Below, piece after piece: positions 8,886-18,135 of a stretch of 64,000 nt of DNA. The notes below the pieces were generated by a model. That model did no database searches. It worked only from the letters and a program-made list of their open reading frames with translations, and was not told the origin of the DNA. The stretch lies in NCBI RefSeq assembly GCF_034555935.1, contig NZ_JAYDCJ010000003.1, positions 1,178,001 through 1,242,000 of the forward strand, in the 5' to 3' direction. The DNA comes from Marinobacter qingdaonensis (GTDB taxonomy: Bacteria > Pseudomonadota > Gammaproteobacteria > Pseudomonadales > Oleiphilaceae). A program made the translations under genes and the position numbers. Position 1 is the stretch's first letter. Every line of letters begins with the position of its first letter.

Positions 8886-9692
8886 TCAGGCCGGGCGGTT
8901 GCCCAGGATGCGGGTGCGCTGGGGCTTGAAGCCGGCGGTCGCCAGCAGCGCCAGCACCAGGGTCACGCCGGCGGCAATCCCGAAGGCCTGCGGATTCCAG
9001 GTCAGGTACAGGGAGAACCGGATCGCCTCCACCGCGTGGGTGAACGGATTGAACTGGCACAGCCAGTACAGCCACGGGCTGGCTTCGTTCATCCGCCACA
9101 GCGGGTAGAGCGCCGAGGACAGGAAAAACATCGGGAAGATCACGAAGTTCATCACCCCGGCAAAATTCTCCAGCTGCTTCACCCAGGTGGCGATCAGCAG
9201 CCCCAGGGCGCCGAGCATCAGGCTGGTCAGGATCAGCGCCGGCAGCACCGCCAGGTACCCCCACCCGGGCGGCTCCACGTCCACCAGCCGCGCCAGCAGC
9301 AGAAACAGGTAGACCTGGGCGATGGAGACACCGCCCATGGCCAGCAGCTTGGTGACCAGCAGGAACGGGCGGGGCAGGGGGCTGGTCAGCAGCACCCGCA
9401 TGCTGCCCAATTCCCGGTCGTACACCATGGACAGCGCCCCCTGCATGCTGTTGAACAGGATGATCATGCCGCACAGGCCGGGGGCAATGTAGGTTTCGTA
9501 GGTGATGTAGGTGTCGTAGGGCGGAATGATGGAAATGCCCAGCACCGCCCGGAACCCGGCGGCGAACACCACCAGCCAGAGCAGGGGGCGCACCAGGGCG
9601 CTGGCAAAGCGGGTGCGCTGCTGCCAGAACCTCAGCCATTCGCGGGTCTGGATCCCGACAAAGCCATGCCAGTAGTGGGACAGGTTCATCAT
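8886..9692 (-). CDS. pedC: ABC-2 type permease of the PQQ-alcohol system (PedC-like)
   Basis: A 268-residue membrane protein with six or so helices and the ABC2_membrane pattern (ALVRPLLWLVVFAAGFR; QFNPFTHAVEAIRFSLYL near the C-terminus). In Pseudomonas putida PedC is the permease of an ABC exporter found with 2-phenylethanol and other PQQ-dependent alcohol dehydrogenases, proposed to move toxic alcohols or aldehydes. The ATG at 9692 overlaps the TGA of the ATPase gene, so the two are translationally coupled; a second ATG follows at 9689. The frame extends to 9878 inside the upstream gene, which I reject as start. The four minus-strand genes 12597 to 8886 form one operon. Confidence 0.85.
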   Translation of the reverse strand: MMNLSHYWHGFVGIQTREWLRFWQQRTRFASALVRPLLWLVVFAAGFRAVLGISIIPPYDTYITYETYIAPGLCGMIILFNSMQGALSMVYDRELGSMRVLLTSPLPRPFLLVTKLLAMGGVSIAQVYLFLLLARLVDVEPPGWGYLAVLPALILTSLMLGALGLLIATWVKQLENFAGVMNFVIFPMFFLSSALYPLWRMNEASPWLYWLCQFNPFTHAVEAIRFSLYLTWNPQAFGIAAGVTLVLALLATAGFKPQRTRILGNRPA

Positions 9693-10414
9693 CAGCCGGC
9701 TCCGGTGAGGGTGTGGAAAGTCGTCGCCAGGTCGCCGCTGCCCTGCTCGGCACAGAGCCGGTGACCGTCGCCGTCGGCCAGCAGCTGGCCCCGGTGCAGG
9801 ATCAGCACCCGGTCGTCGTTGCGCACCTCCTCGATCAGGTGGGTGGCCCAGAGGACGGTCAGGCCGTCCTGCGCGCACAGGTCCCGGACGTGACTGTTCA
9901 GGGCATTGCGACTGGCGATGTCGAGCCCGGCGGTGGCCTCGTCCAGCAGCAGGATGCTGGGCTGGTGCAGCAGGGCCCGGGCAATTTCCACCCGCCGGCG
10001 GTGGCCGCCGTTGAGCTGGCGCACCGCGTCGTCGGCCCGCTCCAGCAGGCCAAAGCGTTCCAGTTCGCGCTGGCTGCGGGCGCGCGCGGTTCGGCGCGAC
10101 AGACCGTGCAGAGCGGCGTGATAATGCAGGTTCTGGCGCACCGTGAGATCGAGGTCCAGAGCGTTCTGCTGGAACACCACACCCAGCTGGCGCATGGCCT
10201 CGGCCGGGTGCTGCTTCAGGGAACGCCCGGCCAGCAGCAGGTCGCCCTGCTGCAGCGCCAGCAGTCGGGTGAGCAGGCCGAACAGCGTGGACTTGCCGGC
10301 GCCGTTCGGGCCCAGTAACGCGTGAAAGCGGCCCGCCGTCAGAGTGAAGCTGACCTCCTTCAGCACCGGCTGCTCGCCGTAGCGGAAACCGATGTTGCGG
10401 GCGTCAATGGTCAT
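9692..10414 (-). CDS. ABC transporter ATP-binding protein, PQQ-alcohol-associated exporter
   Basis: A 240-residue ATPase with Walker A GPNGAGKST, signature region LNGGHRRRVEIARAL, Walker B ILLLDEATAGLD and switch His in WATHLIEEV. This DrrA/CcmA-like type pairs with ABC-2 permeases and matches the ATP-binding subunit that accompanies PQQ-dependent alcohol dehydrogenases. The start overlaps the stop of the beta-propeller gene (ATGA at 10411-10414), and the stop overlaps the permease start. It energises export through the PedC-like permease. Confidence 0.87.
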   Translation of the reverse strand: MTIDARNIGFRYGEQPVLKEVSFTLTAGRFHALLGPNGAGKSTLFGLLTRLLALQQGDLLLAGRSLKQHPAEAMRQLGVVFQQNALDLDLTVRQNLHYHAALHGLSRRTARARSQRELERFGLLERADDAVRQLNGGHRRRVEIARALLHQPSILLLDEATAGLDIASRNALNSHVRDLCAQDGLTVLWATHLIEEVRNDDRVLILHRGQLLADGDGHRLCAEQGSGDLATTFHTLTGAG

Positions 10415-11385
10415 GACGAGGGATCGATGACCACGCCCCAGGGGTAGCGGCCGACCTTGATCGACTTGAGCACCTTCAGTTCCTCGACATCAATTACCGA
10501 GACATCGCCGGACACGCCGTTGGTGGTGTACAGGTGCTTCTCGTCCTTGTCGAGGTCGAGCTGCCAGACCCGAGCACCGACCAGCAGGTAATCCAGCACC
10601 TCGTAGGTCTGGGCGTCGACCACGGCCACGTGGTTGGACGGGCCGAGGGCCACGAAGGCGTACTTGCCGTCGGAGGTCAGCTCGATGCCCACCGGCTGGA
10701 CCCGGTCCTGATTGACCCCGGGCACCTTGAAACTCATCTCGTGAACCTGCTCCAGCTTGTCGACATCGATGATGTGCACGGTGCCCCCAATCTCCGCCGA
10801 GGCCCAGGCGATCTTGCTGTCCCTGGTGAATTCCACGTGCCGCGGACGCTGGCCGACGACGATGTTCTTCTCGATCTTGAAGGTCTCGGTGTTGATCCAG
10901 TGCAGCATGCTGGTGGTTTCCGAGGTGTTCACCGCCCACTTGCCATCCGGGCTGACCGCCATGCCTTCCGGCTCGATGCCCACGTCGATCTGGGCCAGGA
11001 CGTCCTTGGTGTCCACGTCCACCACGGTGACGATGGCGTCGTCCTCGTTGGCGATGTACAGGTGCTTGTTGTTCGGGTGCAGGGCGAACTGCTCCGGGTC
11101 CTCGCCCGAGGGCAGGGTATCGATGATCTTCCGGGTTGCCAGGTCCAGCACCTGAACGGTGTCGTCGTCACTGGCGCAGATGTACAGCTTGGAGTGGTCC
11201 TTGGACAGCAGGATGCCCCGTGGGCGCTGCCCGACGTTGATGGTGTCCAGCACGCTCTGGGTCTCGGTGTCGATGATCGACAGGGTGTCGTCCTTCTCGT
11301 TCGAGACGTAGGCCAGACTGGCGAAGGCCGGGGTCGACAGGCCAATCATCGCGGCCAGGGCGGTTCTCTTGATCAGTGTGGTCAT
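10411..11385 (-). CDS. Periplasmic beta-propeller (YVTN-repeat) protein, PQQ-catabolism-associated
   Basis: A 324-residue protein with a signal peptide ending STPAFA-SLAYVS and about seven YVTN-like blades: repeated units such as DTLSIIDTETQSVLDTINVG, VQVLDLATRKIIDTL and VSVIDVEELKVLKSIKVG. Proteins of this kind are a standard companion of the PedC-type exporter in PQQ-alcohol loci, where their job is not established. It is coupled to the downstream ATPase gene by a 4-base overlap and lies 30 bases after the binding-protein gene. Confidence 0.85.
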   Translation of the reverse strand: MTTLIKRTALAAMIGLSTPAFASLAYVSNEKDDTLSIIDTETQSVLDTINVGQRPRGILLSKDHSKLYICASDDDTVQVLDLATRKIIDTLPSGEDPEQFALHPNNKHLYIANEDDAIVTVVDVDTKDVLAQIDVGIEPEGMAVSPDGKWAVNTSETTSMLHWINTETFKIEKNIVVGQRPRHVEFTRDSKIAWASAEIGGTVHIIDVDKLEQVHEMSFKVPGVNQDRVQPVGIELTSDGKYAFVALGPSNHVAVVDAQTYEVLDYLLVGARVWQLDLDKDEKHLYTTNGVSGDVSVIDVEELKVLKSIKVGRYPWGVVIDPSS

Positions 11386-11415
11386 CGTAGTAGTCCCGAT
11401 TTTATTGTTGGGGGG

Positions 11416-12597
11416 TCAGTGGACCCGACATTGGCTTTCGGGCCGGTCATAGCCCAGGGTGTCCATCTGGTTGTGCGGGTGCAGGAAACCGTCGAACGGT
11501 GCCTGGGCCACCAGCCCGCGGGGATGAACCAACGGGATGGGTTGGCGGAGTTGGCCATTCCAGTCCCGATACGTCAGTTTTCGGCCCTTGAATCCGGCCA
11601 GCTGGAATTGGTCGCTGAACAGGAACGAACGGATCTCGCTGGCGCTGGCGCTGTTCAGTTCGGTGACCGCGGTGCCGATGCTGCGCACCGCGGCCCAGGC
11701 GGCGTAGTCCTCGCCGGTCATGTCGCGGTCGGCCAGCTCCCGAAACCGGTTCTGTAATTGGGCCGCGCCCCAGTTTTCCACCACCCGATGCCAGGCCACC
11801 GGCGTCATGCCCTGGGTGCCGACCACCGGTCGTGGCAGCCAGGTGTTGAAGGGCACGTACTCGCCAAAGTCGCCGCGCACGTCGGCCACTACCACGGCGT
11901 CGTAATCGTCGGCCTGGGTAAACAGCGGCAGTTCCTTGGCGGCGGTGCGGCGCAGGTCGGCGTCGAAGGTCCAGGGCTTGTCCTCGACCAGTTTGAGGCC
12001 GAAGCGTTTGGCGGTGCGGCGGAAGGCGCTGGCCCAGGCCAGGTCGTCGTCCGTGGGGCCGGTGATCAGAAACAGTTGCTTCCAGCGACGCTGATTGAGC
12101 CACTGGCCCAGGGCATCGGTGAGCATGGCAAAGCTGGGTATGGTGTGAATCACCCCAGGCAGGCAGGAGGTGGTCCGCAGGTGGTCGTCCTTGGCGCCGG
12201 CGTTGACCAGCAGCAGATCGTCAGAGCCGTCCCTTTGGGCCAGGGCCTGCAGGCTCGGACCCGGAACCCGAAGTACGAACAGGCGGATACCCTGGCCCCG
12301 GAGCTCGTCGAAGGCCGCCGTCACCTCGTCGGCGGAGCTGACCTGCCGGCTGTCCAGGAGGTAGCTCTGGCCGAGAAAGCGGCCGGTGGTGGCGTTGTCG
12401 GCCATGCCGAGTTCGGCGCCGCGCAAGCCGGCGTCGGCCGGTTCCGGAAGCACGTTTGACAGCACCGGGCCGGTGTCCGGTACCCACTGGATGTAGCCGA
12501 CCCGAACCTCAAGCGACTCGGCGTGCAGCGCCGCCAGGGGGCTGAACCAGAGCAGGAGTATCAGGGCCAGCAGTCGTGTGTGTTGGCAGCCGGGCAT
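11416..12597 (-). CDS. Periplasmic substrate-binding protein of the PQQ-alcohol ABC system
   Basis: A 393-residue protein with a signal sequence (RLLALILLLWFSPLAALHA-ES) and a Peripla_BP_6-like (branched-chain-binding) fold: VGYIQWVPDTGPV at the N-terminus, LFLITGPTDDDLAWASAFRR in the middle, and VGTQGMTPVAWHRVVENW. This matches the binding-protein family that travels with PQQ-dependent alcohol dehydrogenases. I start it at the ATG at 12597 because GGGAG lies 9-10 bases upstream and the signal peptide follows; an earlier ATG at 12648 adds an uncharged, non-signal-like leader. It is the first gene of the minus-strand exporter operon. Confidence 0.82.
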   Translation of the reverse strand: MPGCQHTRLLALILLLWFSPLAALHAESLEVRVGYIQWVPDTGPVLSNVLPEPADAGLRGAELGMADNATTGRFLGQSYLLDSRQVSSADEVTAAFDELRGQGIRLFVLRVPGPSLQALAQRDGSDDLLLVNAGAKDDHLRTTSCLPGVIHTIPSFAMLTDALGQWLNQRRWKQLFLITGPTDDDLAWASAFRRTAKRFGLKLVEDKPWTFDADLRRTAAKELPLFTQADDYDAVVVADVRGDFGEYVPFNTWLPRPVVGTQGMTPVAWHRVVENWGAAQLQNRFRELADRDMTGEDYAAWAAVRSIGTAVTELNSASASEIRSFLFSDQFQLAGFKGRKLTYRDWNGQLRQPIPLVHPRGLVAQAPFDGFLHPHNQMDTLGYDRPESQCRVH

Positions 12598-12685
12598 GGG
12601 GGCAGACTCCCTTTTGTTGTTGTCTTCCGCCCAGCATAGAGAGGGCAAATGCCCCCGGAAATATTCAAAAAGTTGGAATCAGGCA

Positions 12686-12700
12686 GTACCAAAGTATCGG
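12686..12700. promoter_or_regulatory. TACTTTGGT-type element in the divergent cytochrome/exporter promoter
   Basis: The plus strand reads GTACCAAAGTATCGG, close to the element at 6371. On the minus strand it lies about 90 bp upstream of the exporter operon start at 12597. Confidence 0.35.
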
Positions 12701-12723
12701 TTTTGCTGCGCACTACCGGTCAC

Positions 12724-12737
12724 CTACGACCAAGGAA
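12724..12737 (+). promoter_or_regulatory. CTACnACCAAG element upstream of cytochrome c gene
   Basis: CTACGACCAAGGAA ends 124 bp before the cytochrome ATG. It matches the elements upstream of exaA (14352) and exaC (16356) in both sequence and distance. I infer a binding site for a shared activator, probably ErbR. Confidence 0.55.
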
Positions 12738-12860
12738 GTAATCCAACGCCTCCAAAGTGGCATTCGGGACGCCGCTGCGGATTCCTAGACTGACAGTCAG
12801 CGTGTTGGTTCATCCCGAACCCTGTGAGCCAACGCATGGGAAACCGCAGAGGTAAACACA

Positions 12861-13310
12861 ATGACAACATCCACTTCACTCAAAATTCTGGTTGCCTCAG
12901 CGCTGCTGCTGGTGGCCACCACGCTGCTGCTGGCCGCCGGTCAGGCCCGCGGCCATGGCAATGTCACCCCCCAGGACGTCGACACCGGCGGCCTGCCGGA
13001 GTTGGGGGACGAGGTGCGTGCCGAGAACCCGTTCCGCGAAGGTAACGAGCTGGGCAAATTCAATGCCGAGGCCGTGGCGGTGGGTGAGAGCGCCTACGCC
13101 GGCAACTGCGCGGTGTGCCACGGCATTCGCGCCATGTCCGGCGGTCTGACCCCGGACCTGCGGGAACTGACCGTGTGGGACGACGAGTACTACATCACCC
13201 GGGTGCGCAACGGTACCGATCGCGGTATGCCAGCCTGGAAGAAAACCCTCGACCAGAACGCCATGTGGGCCATCAAGAGCTACGTGGAGTCCCTGCCGAA
13301 GCCGGAGTGA
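12861..13310 (+). CDS. pedF: Cytochrome c-550, PedF/ExaB-like
   Basis: A 149-residue periplasmic c-type cytochrome with a signal sequence (LLLVATTLLLAAGQARG) and a single heme site CAVCH at about residue 90. The likely distal ligand is Met in RGMPAW near the C-terminus. Cytochrome c-550 accepts electrons from the reduced PQQ of the quinoprotein ethanol dehydrogenase and passes them to a terminal oxidase. Its place two genes ahead of exaA and the shared upstream element support this role. The start is followed immediately by a typical TTSTSLK signal N-region. Confidence 0.88.
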   Translation: MTTSTSLKILVASALLLVATTLLLAAGQARGHGNVTPQDVDTGGLPELGDEVRAENPFREGNELGKFNAEAVAVGESAYAGNCAVCHGIRAMSGGLTPDLRELTVWDDEYYITRVRNGTDRGMPAWKKTLDQNAMWAIKSYVESLPKPE

Positions 13311-13339
13311 TGGCTGAGGTCGTGTTGAGACTGTGAACC

Positions 13340-13361
13340 GGGCCGGCTGCTACGCCGGCCC
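13340..13361 (+). terminator. Strong hairpin between cytochrome and binding-protein genes
   Basis: GGGCCGGC-tgctac-GCCGGCCC, followed by TTCGTCGTT. The stem is perfect but the T run is poor, so it may attenuate rather than stop transcription. Confidence 0.5.
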
Positions 13362-13381
13362 TTCGTCGTTGGGGGAAAAAG

Positions 13382-14335
13382 ATGAAGAATGTCCTGTTAG
13401 TTCTGCTCCTGATGCTGACCTGTGCCACCGCTTGGGCCCAGGAAGTCAACGATGGCAACCAGCTGCTGAATCGGCCGGCCGACCGGACCTACGACATCAT
13501 TCTCGAGTCCGGGTACCTCAAGGTTGGCGTCTACGAAAACTTTCCACCCTATTCCTACGCCGTTGACGGCGAGCCCCGGGGCATCGACGTCGAGTTGGGC
13601 CGACGGATCGCCAAGGAGATGGGGGTGGAGTTCCGGGTGCATTGGATCACCCCCGACGAGAACCTGGGGGACGACCTGCGCAACAACGTGTGGAAGGGCC
13701 ACTACCTGGCCAAGCAGCGGCTGGCGGATGTGATGATGCGGGTGCCCTACGACAAGCAGTACGCCTACATGCAGGATTCCACCGGCGAGTACATTAACGA
13801 GCAGGTGGTGCTGTTCGGACCCTATCAGCAGGAAACCTGGCAGATCGCCTACGACCCCGACAAGCTCGAGAGCGTGAAAACCGTGGCCGTGTTCCAGTAC
13901 CACCCCATCGGGGTGGAAATTGACACCCTGCCGGATTTCTACCTGAGTTCGGGCCTTGGGGGCCGCCTGCGGGAGCAGGTCCACCATTACCGCAACGTGG
14001 CCGACGCCTTTGCCGCCATGCGCCGGGGCGAGGTGAGCGCGGTCATGGGCATGCGCGCAGAGATCGATCACGAGCTGGGCAAACCCGACAACGCCCGATT
14101 CCAGTTGGCCGGTAATGGTTTCCCAGGCATCGGTAAGCAGGTCTGGGACGTTGGCATGGCCATCAAGCACACCCATCGGCAGTTGGGCTACGCCCTGGAA
14201 GCCATCGTCGACCGGCTGGTGCGCAGCGGTGACCTGAATCGCCTGTTTGCCGGGCTCGAGTTGCGGTACAGCGTGCCCCAGTACTACCGGGAATTTCTGG
14301 AGCCAGAAGCCCTGGCCCAGGCTGCTGGCGAGTAA
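13382..14335 (+). CDS. Family 3 periplasmic solute-binding protein of the quinoprotein system
   Basis: A 317-residue protein with a signal peptide ending [10 protein letters not shown] and a family 3 binding fold: [38 protein letters not shown] and [20 protein letters not shown]. Similar proteins (PedG/XoxJ/MxaJ type) accompany quinoprotein alcohol dehydrogenases and are thought to help their maturation or activation rather than feed an importer; no matching permease lies beside it. It sits between the cytochrome and dehydrogenase genes and shares their strand. The ribosome site is a GGGGGAAAAAG stretch. Confidence 0.8.
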   Translation: MKNVLLVLLLMLTCATAWAQEVNDGNQLLNRPADRTYDIILESGYLKVGVYENFPPYSYAVDGEPRGIDVELGRRIAKEMGVEFRVHWITPDENLGDDLRNNVWKGHYLAKQRLADVMMRVPYDKQYAYMQDSTGEYINEQVVLFGPYQQETWQIAYDPDKLESVKTVAVFQYHPIGVEIDTLPDFYLSSGLGGRLREQVHHYRNVADAFAAMRRGEVSAVMGMRAEIDHELGKPDNARFQLAGNGFPGIGKQVWDVGMAIKHTHRQLGYALEAIVDRLVRSGDLNRLFAGLELRYSVPQYYREFLEPEALAQAAGE

Positions 14336-14351
14336 GTCGCGGGTCGCAGTC

Positions 14352-14365
14352 GTACTACCAAGTGA
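14352..14365 (+). promoter_or_regulatory. CTACnACCAAG-type element upstream of exaA
   Basis: GTACTACCAAGTGA ends 123 bp before the exaA ATG. It shares TACnACCAAG with the sites upstream of the cytochrome and exaC genes. Confidence 0.55.
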
Positions 14366-14487
14366 TGAGAAAACCTGTTCGGGGGAGCAATTGTTGCGGT
14401 ACGGCTGAGCGCGAAGAATCGGTACACAGGCGGGAAGATTTCCCGTTTTCCGAGAAACCGACAACAAGAGAATTGGAGAGCGCAACC

Positions 14488-16263
14488 ATGAGATCGAACA
14501 AGTTCGGTACCCGCATTGCGACCAGCGCCCTGGCGCTCGCGGTGTCTTTCGGGGCCCAGGCGGTCACCGACCAGGACATCATGAACGACGATAAGACACC
14601 GGGCGATGTCGTTACCTACGGCATGGGCCTGCAGGGTCAGCGGTTCAGCACCCTGGACACCCTCAACCGGGACAACATCCAGTACCTGCAACCGGTCTGG
14701 GCCTTCTCCTTCGGCAGCGAGAAAATGCGCGGCCAGGAAGCCCAGCCGATGGTCAAGGACGGTGTGATGTACGTCACCGCCTCCTATTCGCGGGTCTACG
14801 CCATCGATGTCAAAACCGGTGAGGAAATCTGGCAGTACGACGCCCGCCTGCCCGATGGCATCATGCCCTGCTGTGACGTGGTCAACCGGGGCGTGGCCCT
14901 GTACGACGACAAGGTCATCTTCGGCACCCTGGACGCCAAGCTGGTCGCCCTGAACAAGGACACCGGCAAGCCCATGTGGATCAAGAAGGTCGAAGACTAC
15001 CAGGCCGGTTACGCCATCACCGCGGCGCCCATTGTCGTCAACGGCAAAGTCATCACCGGCGTGTCCGGCGGCGAGTTCGGTATTGTCGGCAAGGTCGAGG
15101 CCTATGACGCCAACACCGGTGAACTGGTCTGGACCCGGCCGACCGTTGAAGGCCACATGGGCTACGTCTACAAGGACGGCAAGGCCATCGAGAATGGCAT
15201 TTCCGGCGGCGAGGCCGGCAAGACCTGGCCCGGTGATATGTGGAAAAACGGCGGCGCGGCCACCTGGCTGGGCGGCACCTACGACCCGGACACCAACTCG
15301 CTGTTCTTCGGTACCGGTAACCCGGCGCCCTGGAACTCGCACCTGCGTCCGGGTGACAACCTGTTCTCCTCTTCCCGGCTCGCCATCGATCCGGACGACG
15401 GCAGCATCAAGTGGCACTTCCAGACCACGCCCCACGACGGCTGGGACTACGACGGCGTCAACGAGCTGGTCTCGTTCGACTACAGCGACAACGGCAAGAC
15501 CGTGAAGGCCGCCGCCACCGCCGACCGTAACGGCTTCATGTACGTGCTCAACCGGGAGAACGGCGACTTCATCCGCGGCTTCCCGTTCGTCGACAAGATC
15601 ACCTGGGCCGAGGGCCTGGATCCCAAGACCGGTCGTCCGATCTTCACCGAGGGCGGGCGCCCGGGTGACCCGGCCGCGATGGACGGCAAGAAAGGCGAAC
15701 AGGTGCTGGCGCAGCCGGCGTTCCTGGGCGGCAAGAACTGGATGCCCATGTCCTACAGCAAGAGCACCGGACTGTTCTACGTACCGTCCAACGAGTGGGC
15801 GATGGACATCTGGAACGAGCCGGTCTCCTACAAGAAGGGCGCGGCCTTCCTGGGTGCCGGTTTCACCATCAAGCCGGCTAACGATGACTACATCGGTGTG
15901 CTGCGGGCCATGGATCCGAAAACCGGTGAGGAAGTCTGGCGCTACGAGAACACCGCGCCGCTGTGGGGTGGTGTGATGACCACCGCCGGTAACCTGGTGC
16001 TGACCGGTACGCCGGAAGGCTACCTGAAGGCCTTCGACGCCAAGACCGGCGAGGAACTGTACAAGTTCAACACCGGTTCCGGGGTAGTCGGCACGCCGGT
16101 GACCTGGGAAATGGACGGCGAGCAGTACGTGTCAGTGCTGTCGGGCTGGGGCGGTGCCGTTCCCCTGTGGGGTGGTGAAGTGGCCAAGGTGGTCAAGGAC
16201 TTCAACCAGGGCGGCATGGTCTGGACCTTCAAACTGCCGAAGGATCGCGTTGCATCGAACTGA
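14488..16263 (+). CDS. exaA: PQQ-dependent (quinoprotein) alcohol dehydrogenase, lanthanide-type signature
   Basis: A 591-residue periplasmic enzyme with a signal peptide ending GAQA-VTDQD. It oxidises primary alcohols to aldehydes with PQQ and a metal, passing electrons to cytochrome c-550. Visible features are the eight-bladed propeller tryptophan-docking repeats ([15 protein letters not shown] and others), the adjacent-cysteine ring Cys128-Cys129 and the metal ligands Glu196 and Asn278. The catalytic Asp320 lies in [11 protein letters not shown]. Asp322, two residues on, is the extra metal ligand that marks lanthanide-dependent XoxF/PedH/ExaF enzymes; calcium enzymes have a small residue there. 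I start at 14488 because GGAGAG precedes it and the signal peptide follows. The symbol exaA is used by position; pedH/exaF may fit the biochemistry better. Confidence 0.92.
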   Translation: MRSNKFGTRIATSALALAVSFGAQAVTDQDIMNDDKTPGDVVTYGMGLQGQRFSTLDTLNRDNIQYLQPVWAFSFGSEKMRGQEAQPMVKDGVMYVTASYSRVYAIDVKTGEEIWQYDARLPDGIMPCCDVVNRGVALYDDKVIFGTLDAKLVALNKDTGKPMWIKKVEDYQAGYAITAAPIVVNGKVITGVSGGEFGIVGKVEAYDANTGELVWTRPTVEGHMGYVYKDGKAIENGISGGEAGKTWPGDMWKNGGAATWLGGTYDPDTNSLFFGTGNPAPWNSHLRPGDNLFSSSRLAIDPDDGSIKWHFQTTPHDGWDYDGVNELVSFDYSDNGKTVKAAATADRNGFMYVLNRENGDFIRGFPFVDKITWAEGLDPKTGRPIFTEGGRPGDPAAMDGKKGEQVLAQPAFLGGKNWMPMSYSKSTGLFYVPSNEWAMDIWNEPVSYKKGAAFLGAGFTIKPANDDYIGVLRAMDPKTGEEVWRYENTAPLWGGVMTTAGNLVLTGTPEGYLKAFDAKTGEELYKFNTGSGVVGTPVTWEMDGEQYVSVLSGWGGAVPLWGGEVAKVVKDFNQGGMVWTFKLPKDRVASN

Positions 16264-16285
16264 GTTCTTCATGTGAGTGTCTCTT

Positions 16286-16313
16286 GGGCTGCCGTTTGGC
16301 AGCCCTTTTTTTT
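16286..16313 (+). terminator. Rho-independent terminator after exaA
   Basis: GGGCTGCC-gttt-GGCAGCCC followed by eight T residues, 23 bases after the exaA stop. Confidence 0.95.
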
Positions 16314-16355
16314 GGCCGCAACCCGCGGCCGCAGCTGCCACGGGGCTGCAGGTTT

Positions 16356-16369
16356 CTACTACCAAGGAA
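16356..16369 (+). promoter_or_regulatory. CTACnACCAAG element upstream of exaC
   Basis: CTACTACCAAGGAA ends 115 bp before the exaC ATG and differs in one base from the site upstream of the cytochrome gene. It lies downstream of the exaA terminator, so exaC has its own promoter. Confidence 0.55.
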
Positions 16370-16483
16370 CGAGTTTTTCGCCCCTATCGCATCATTCACC
16401 TATTTGCCATCGGCTACTACATTGAATGGGTAAACGCGAAAGGCCGCGTTGTCCTGCGACAAACACAACAAGAGGTCGATGCC

Positions 16484-18004
16484 ATGATCTACGCAAATCC
16501 CGGACAGGAAGGTTCTGTCGTTTCATTCAAATCCCGTTACCAGAATTACATCGGTGGCGAGTGGGTCGAGCCCGTGAAGGGCCAGTACTTCGAGAACATC
16601 ACCCCGGTCACCGGCGAGGTGTTCTGTGAGATTCCCCGCTCCACCGCCGAAGACATCGAACTGGCCCTGGACGCCGCGCACAAGGCGGCCCCGGCCTGGG
16701 GCAAGACCTCGCCCACCGAGCGTTCCAACATCCTGCTGAAAATTGCCGATCGCATTGAGGCCAACCTCGAGGCCTTGGCCGTGGCGGAAACTTGGGACAA
16801 CGGCAAGGCCGTGCGCGAGACCCTGAACGCCGACATCCCCCTGGCTGCCGACCACTTCCGGTACTTCGCCGGCTGTATCCGCGCCCAGGAAGGCCACATG
16901 GGTGAAATCGACCACAACACCGTGGCGTACCATTTCCACGAGCCGCTGGGTGTTGTGGGCCAGATCATCCCCTGGAACTTCCCGCTGCTGATGGCGGCCT
17001 GGAAACTGGGCCCCTGCCTGGCCGCCGGCAACTGCACCGTGCTCAAGCCGGCCGAGCAGACCCCGGCCAGCATCCTGCTGCTGATGGAAATCATCGGTGA
17101 CCTGCTGCCGCCGGGCGTGCTCAACATCGTCAACGGCTACGGCATCGAAGCGGGCCAGGCCCTGGCCACCAGCAAGCGCATCGCCAAGATCGCCTTCACC
17201 GGCTCCACCCCGGTCGGCTCGCACATCCTCAAGTGCGCCGCGGAAAACATCATTCCGTCCACCGTGGAGCTGGGTGGCAAGTCCCCGAACATCTACTTCT
17301 CCGACGTCATGGACGCCGAGCCCGAGTTCATCGACAAGTGCGTCGAGGGTGTGGTGCTGGCGTTCTTCAACCAGGGCGAAGTGTGCACCTGTCCGTCCCG
17401 GGCCCTGGTCCAGGAAGACATGTACGAGGCCTTCATGCAGAAGGTGGTTGAGCGCACCAAGGCCATCAAGCGTGGCAACCCGCTCGACACCGACGTGCAG
17501 GTTGGCGCCCAGGCGTCCAAGGAACAGTTCGACAAGATCATGTCGTACCTGGAGATCGGCAAGCAGGAAGGTGCGGAAGTGCTGACCGGCGGTGGCAAGG
17601 AAGACCTGGGCGTTGGCTTCAACGACGGCTTCTACATCCAGCCGACCCTGTTCAAGGGCGACAACAAGATGCGCGTATTCCAGGAGGAAATCTTTGGCCC
17701 GGTGGTTGGTGTGACCACCTTCAAGACCGAGGAAGAAGCCCTGGCCATCGCCAACGACACCGAGTTCGGTCTCGGTGCCGGGGTCTGGACCCGCGACACC
17801 AACCGCGCCTACCGTCTGGGCCGCGCCATTCAGGCCGGTCGGGTGTGGATGAACTGCTACCACGCCTATCCGGCCCATGCCGCCTTCGGGGGTTACAAGA
17901 AGTCCGGCGTTGGCCGTGAAACCCACAAGATGGCACTCGAGCACTACCAGCAGACCAAGAACCTTCTGGTCAGCTACGACACCAACCCGCTGGGTTTCTT
18001 CTAA
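16484..18004 (+). CDS. exaC: NAD-dependent acetaldehyde dehydrogenase (ExaC/AldB type)
   Basis: This 506-residue enzyme oxidises the aldehyde made by the quinoprotein dehydrogenase to the acid in the cytoplasm. It shows the family motifs [17 protein letters not shown], the general-base Glu in VELGGKSPN, the catalytic Cys in [15 protein letters not shown] and [10 protein letters not shown]. Length is normal. The frame is open from 16277, but that part covers the exaA terminator and promoter. The ATG at 16484 follows AAGAGGT and starts the conserved protein (MIYANPG). It is monocistronic, with terminators on both sides. Confidence 0.93.
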   Translation: MIYANPGQEGSVVSFKSRYQNYIGGEWVEPVKGQYFENITPVTGEVFCEIPRSTAEDIELALDAAHKAAPAWGKTSPTERSNILLKIADRIEANLEALAVAETWDNGKAVRETLNADIPLAADHFRYFAGCIRAQEGHMGEIDHNTVAYHFHEPLGVVGQIIPWNFPLLMAAWKLGPCLAAGNCTVLKPAEQTPASILLLMEIIGDLLPPGVLNIVNGYGIEAGQALATSKRIAKIAFTGSTPVGSHILKCAAENIIPSTVELGGKSPNIYFSDVMDAEPEFIDKCVEGVVLAFFNQGEVCTCPSRALVQEDMYEAFMQKVVERTKAIKRGNPLDTDVQVGAQASKEQFDKIMSYLEIGKQEGAEVLTGGGKEDLGVGFNDGFYIQPTLFKGDNKMRVFQEEIFGPVVGVTTFKTEEEALAIANDTEFGLGAGVWTRDTNRAYRLGRAIQAGRVWMNCYHAYPAHAAFGGYKKSGVGRETHKMALEHYQQTKNLLVSYDTNPLGFF

Positions 18005-18079
18005 CCAGCACGCAGTAAGTCGCGGGTCCTGGCGGCCCGCGATGAGTCTCCTCGCACCACCATTTCTGACCTCTCTTTG

Positions 18080-18101
18080 GCCCCTCCCCAGGGGCTTTTT
18101 T
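18080..18101 (+). terminator. Rho-independent terminator after exaC
   Basis: GCCCC-tcccca-GGGGC followed by six T residues, 76 bases after the exaC stop. Confidence 0.88.
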
Positions 18102-18135
18102 GTGCCTGGTCGAGGGGTCTGCCGCGCTCGGGAAA

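Noticed and set aside
16523..17944. Long minus-strand open frame opposite exaC
   Set aside because: It is antisense to a clear aldehyde dehydrogenase and has His/Gln/Val-rich low-information sequence.
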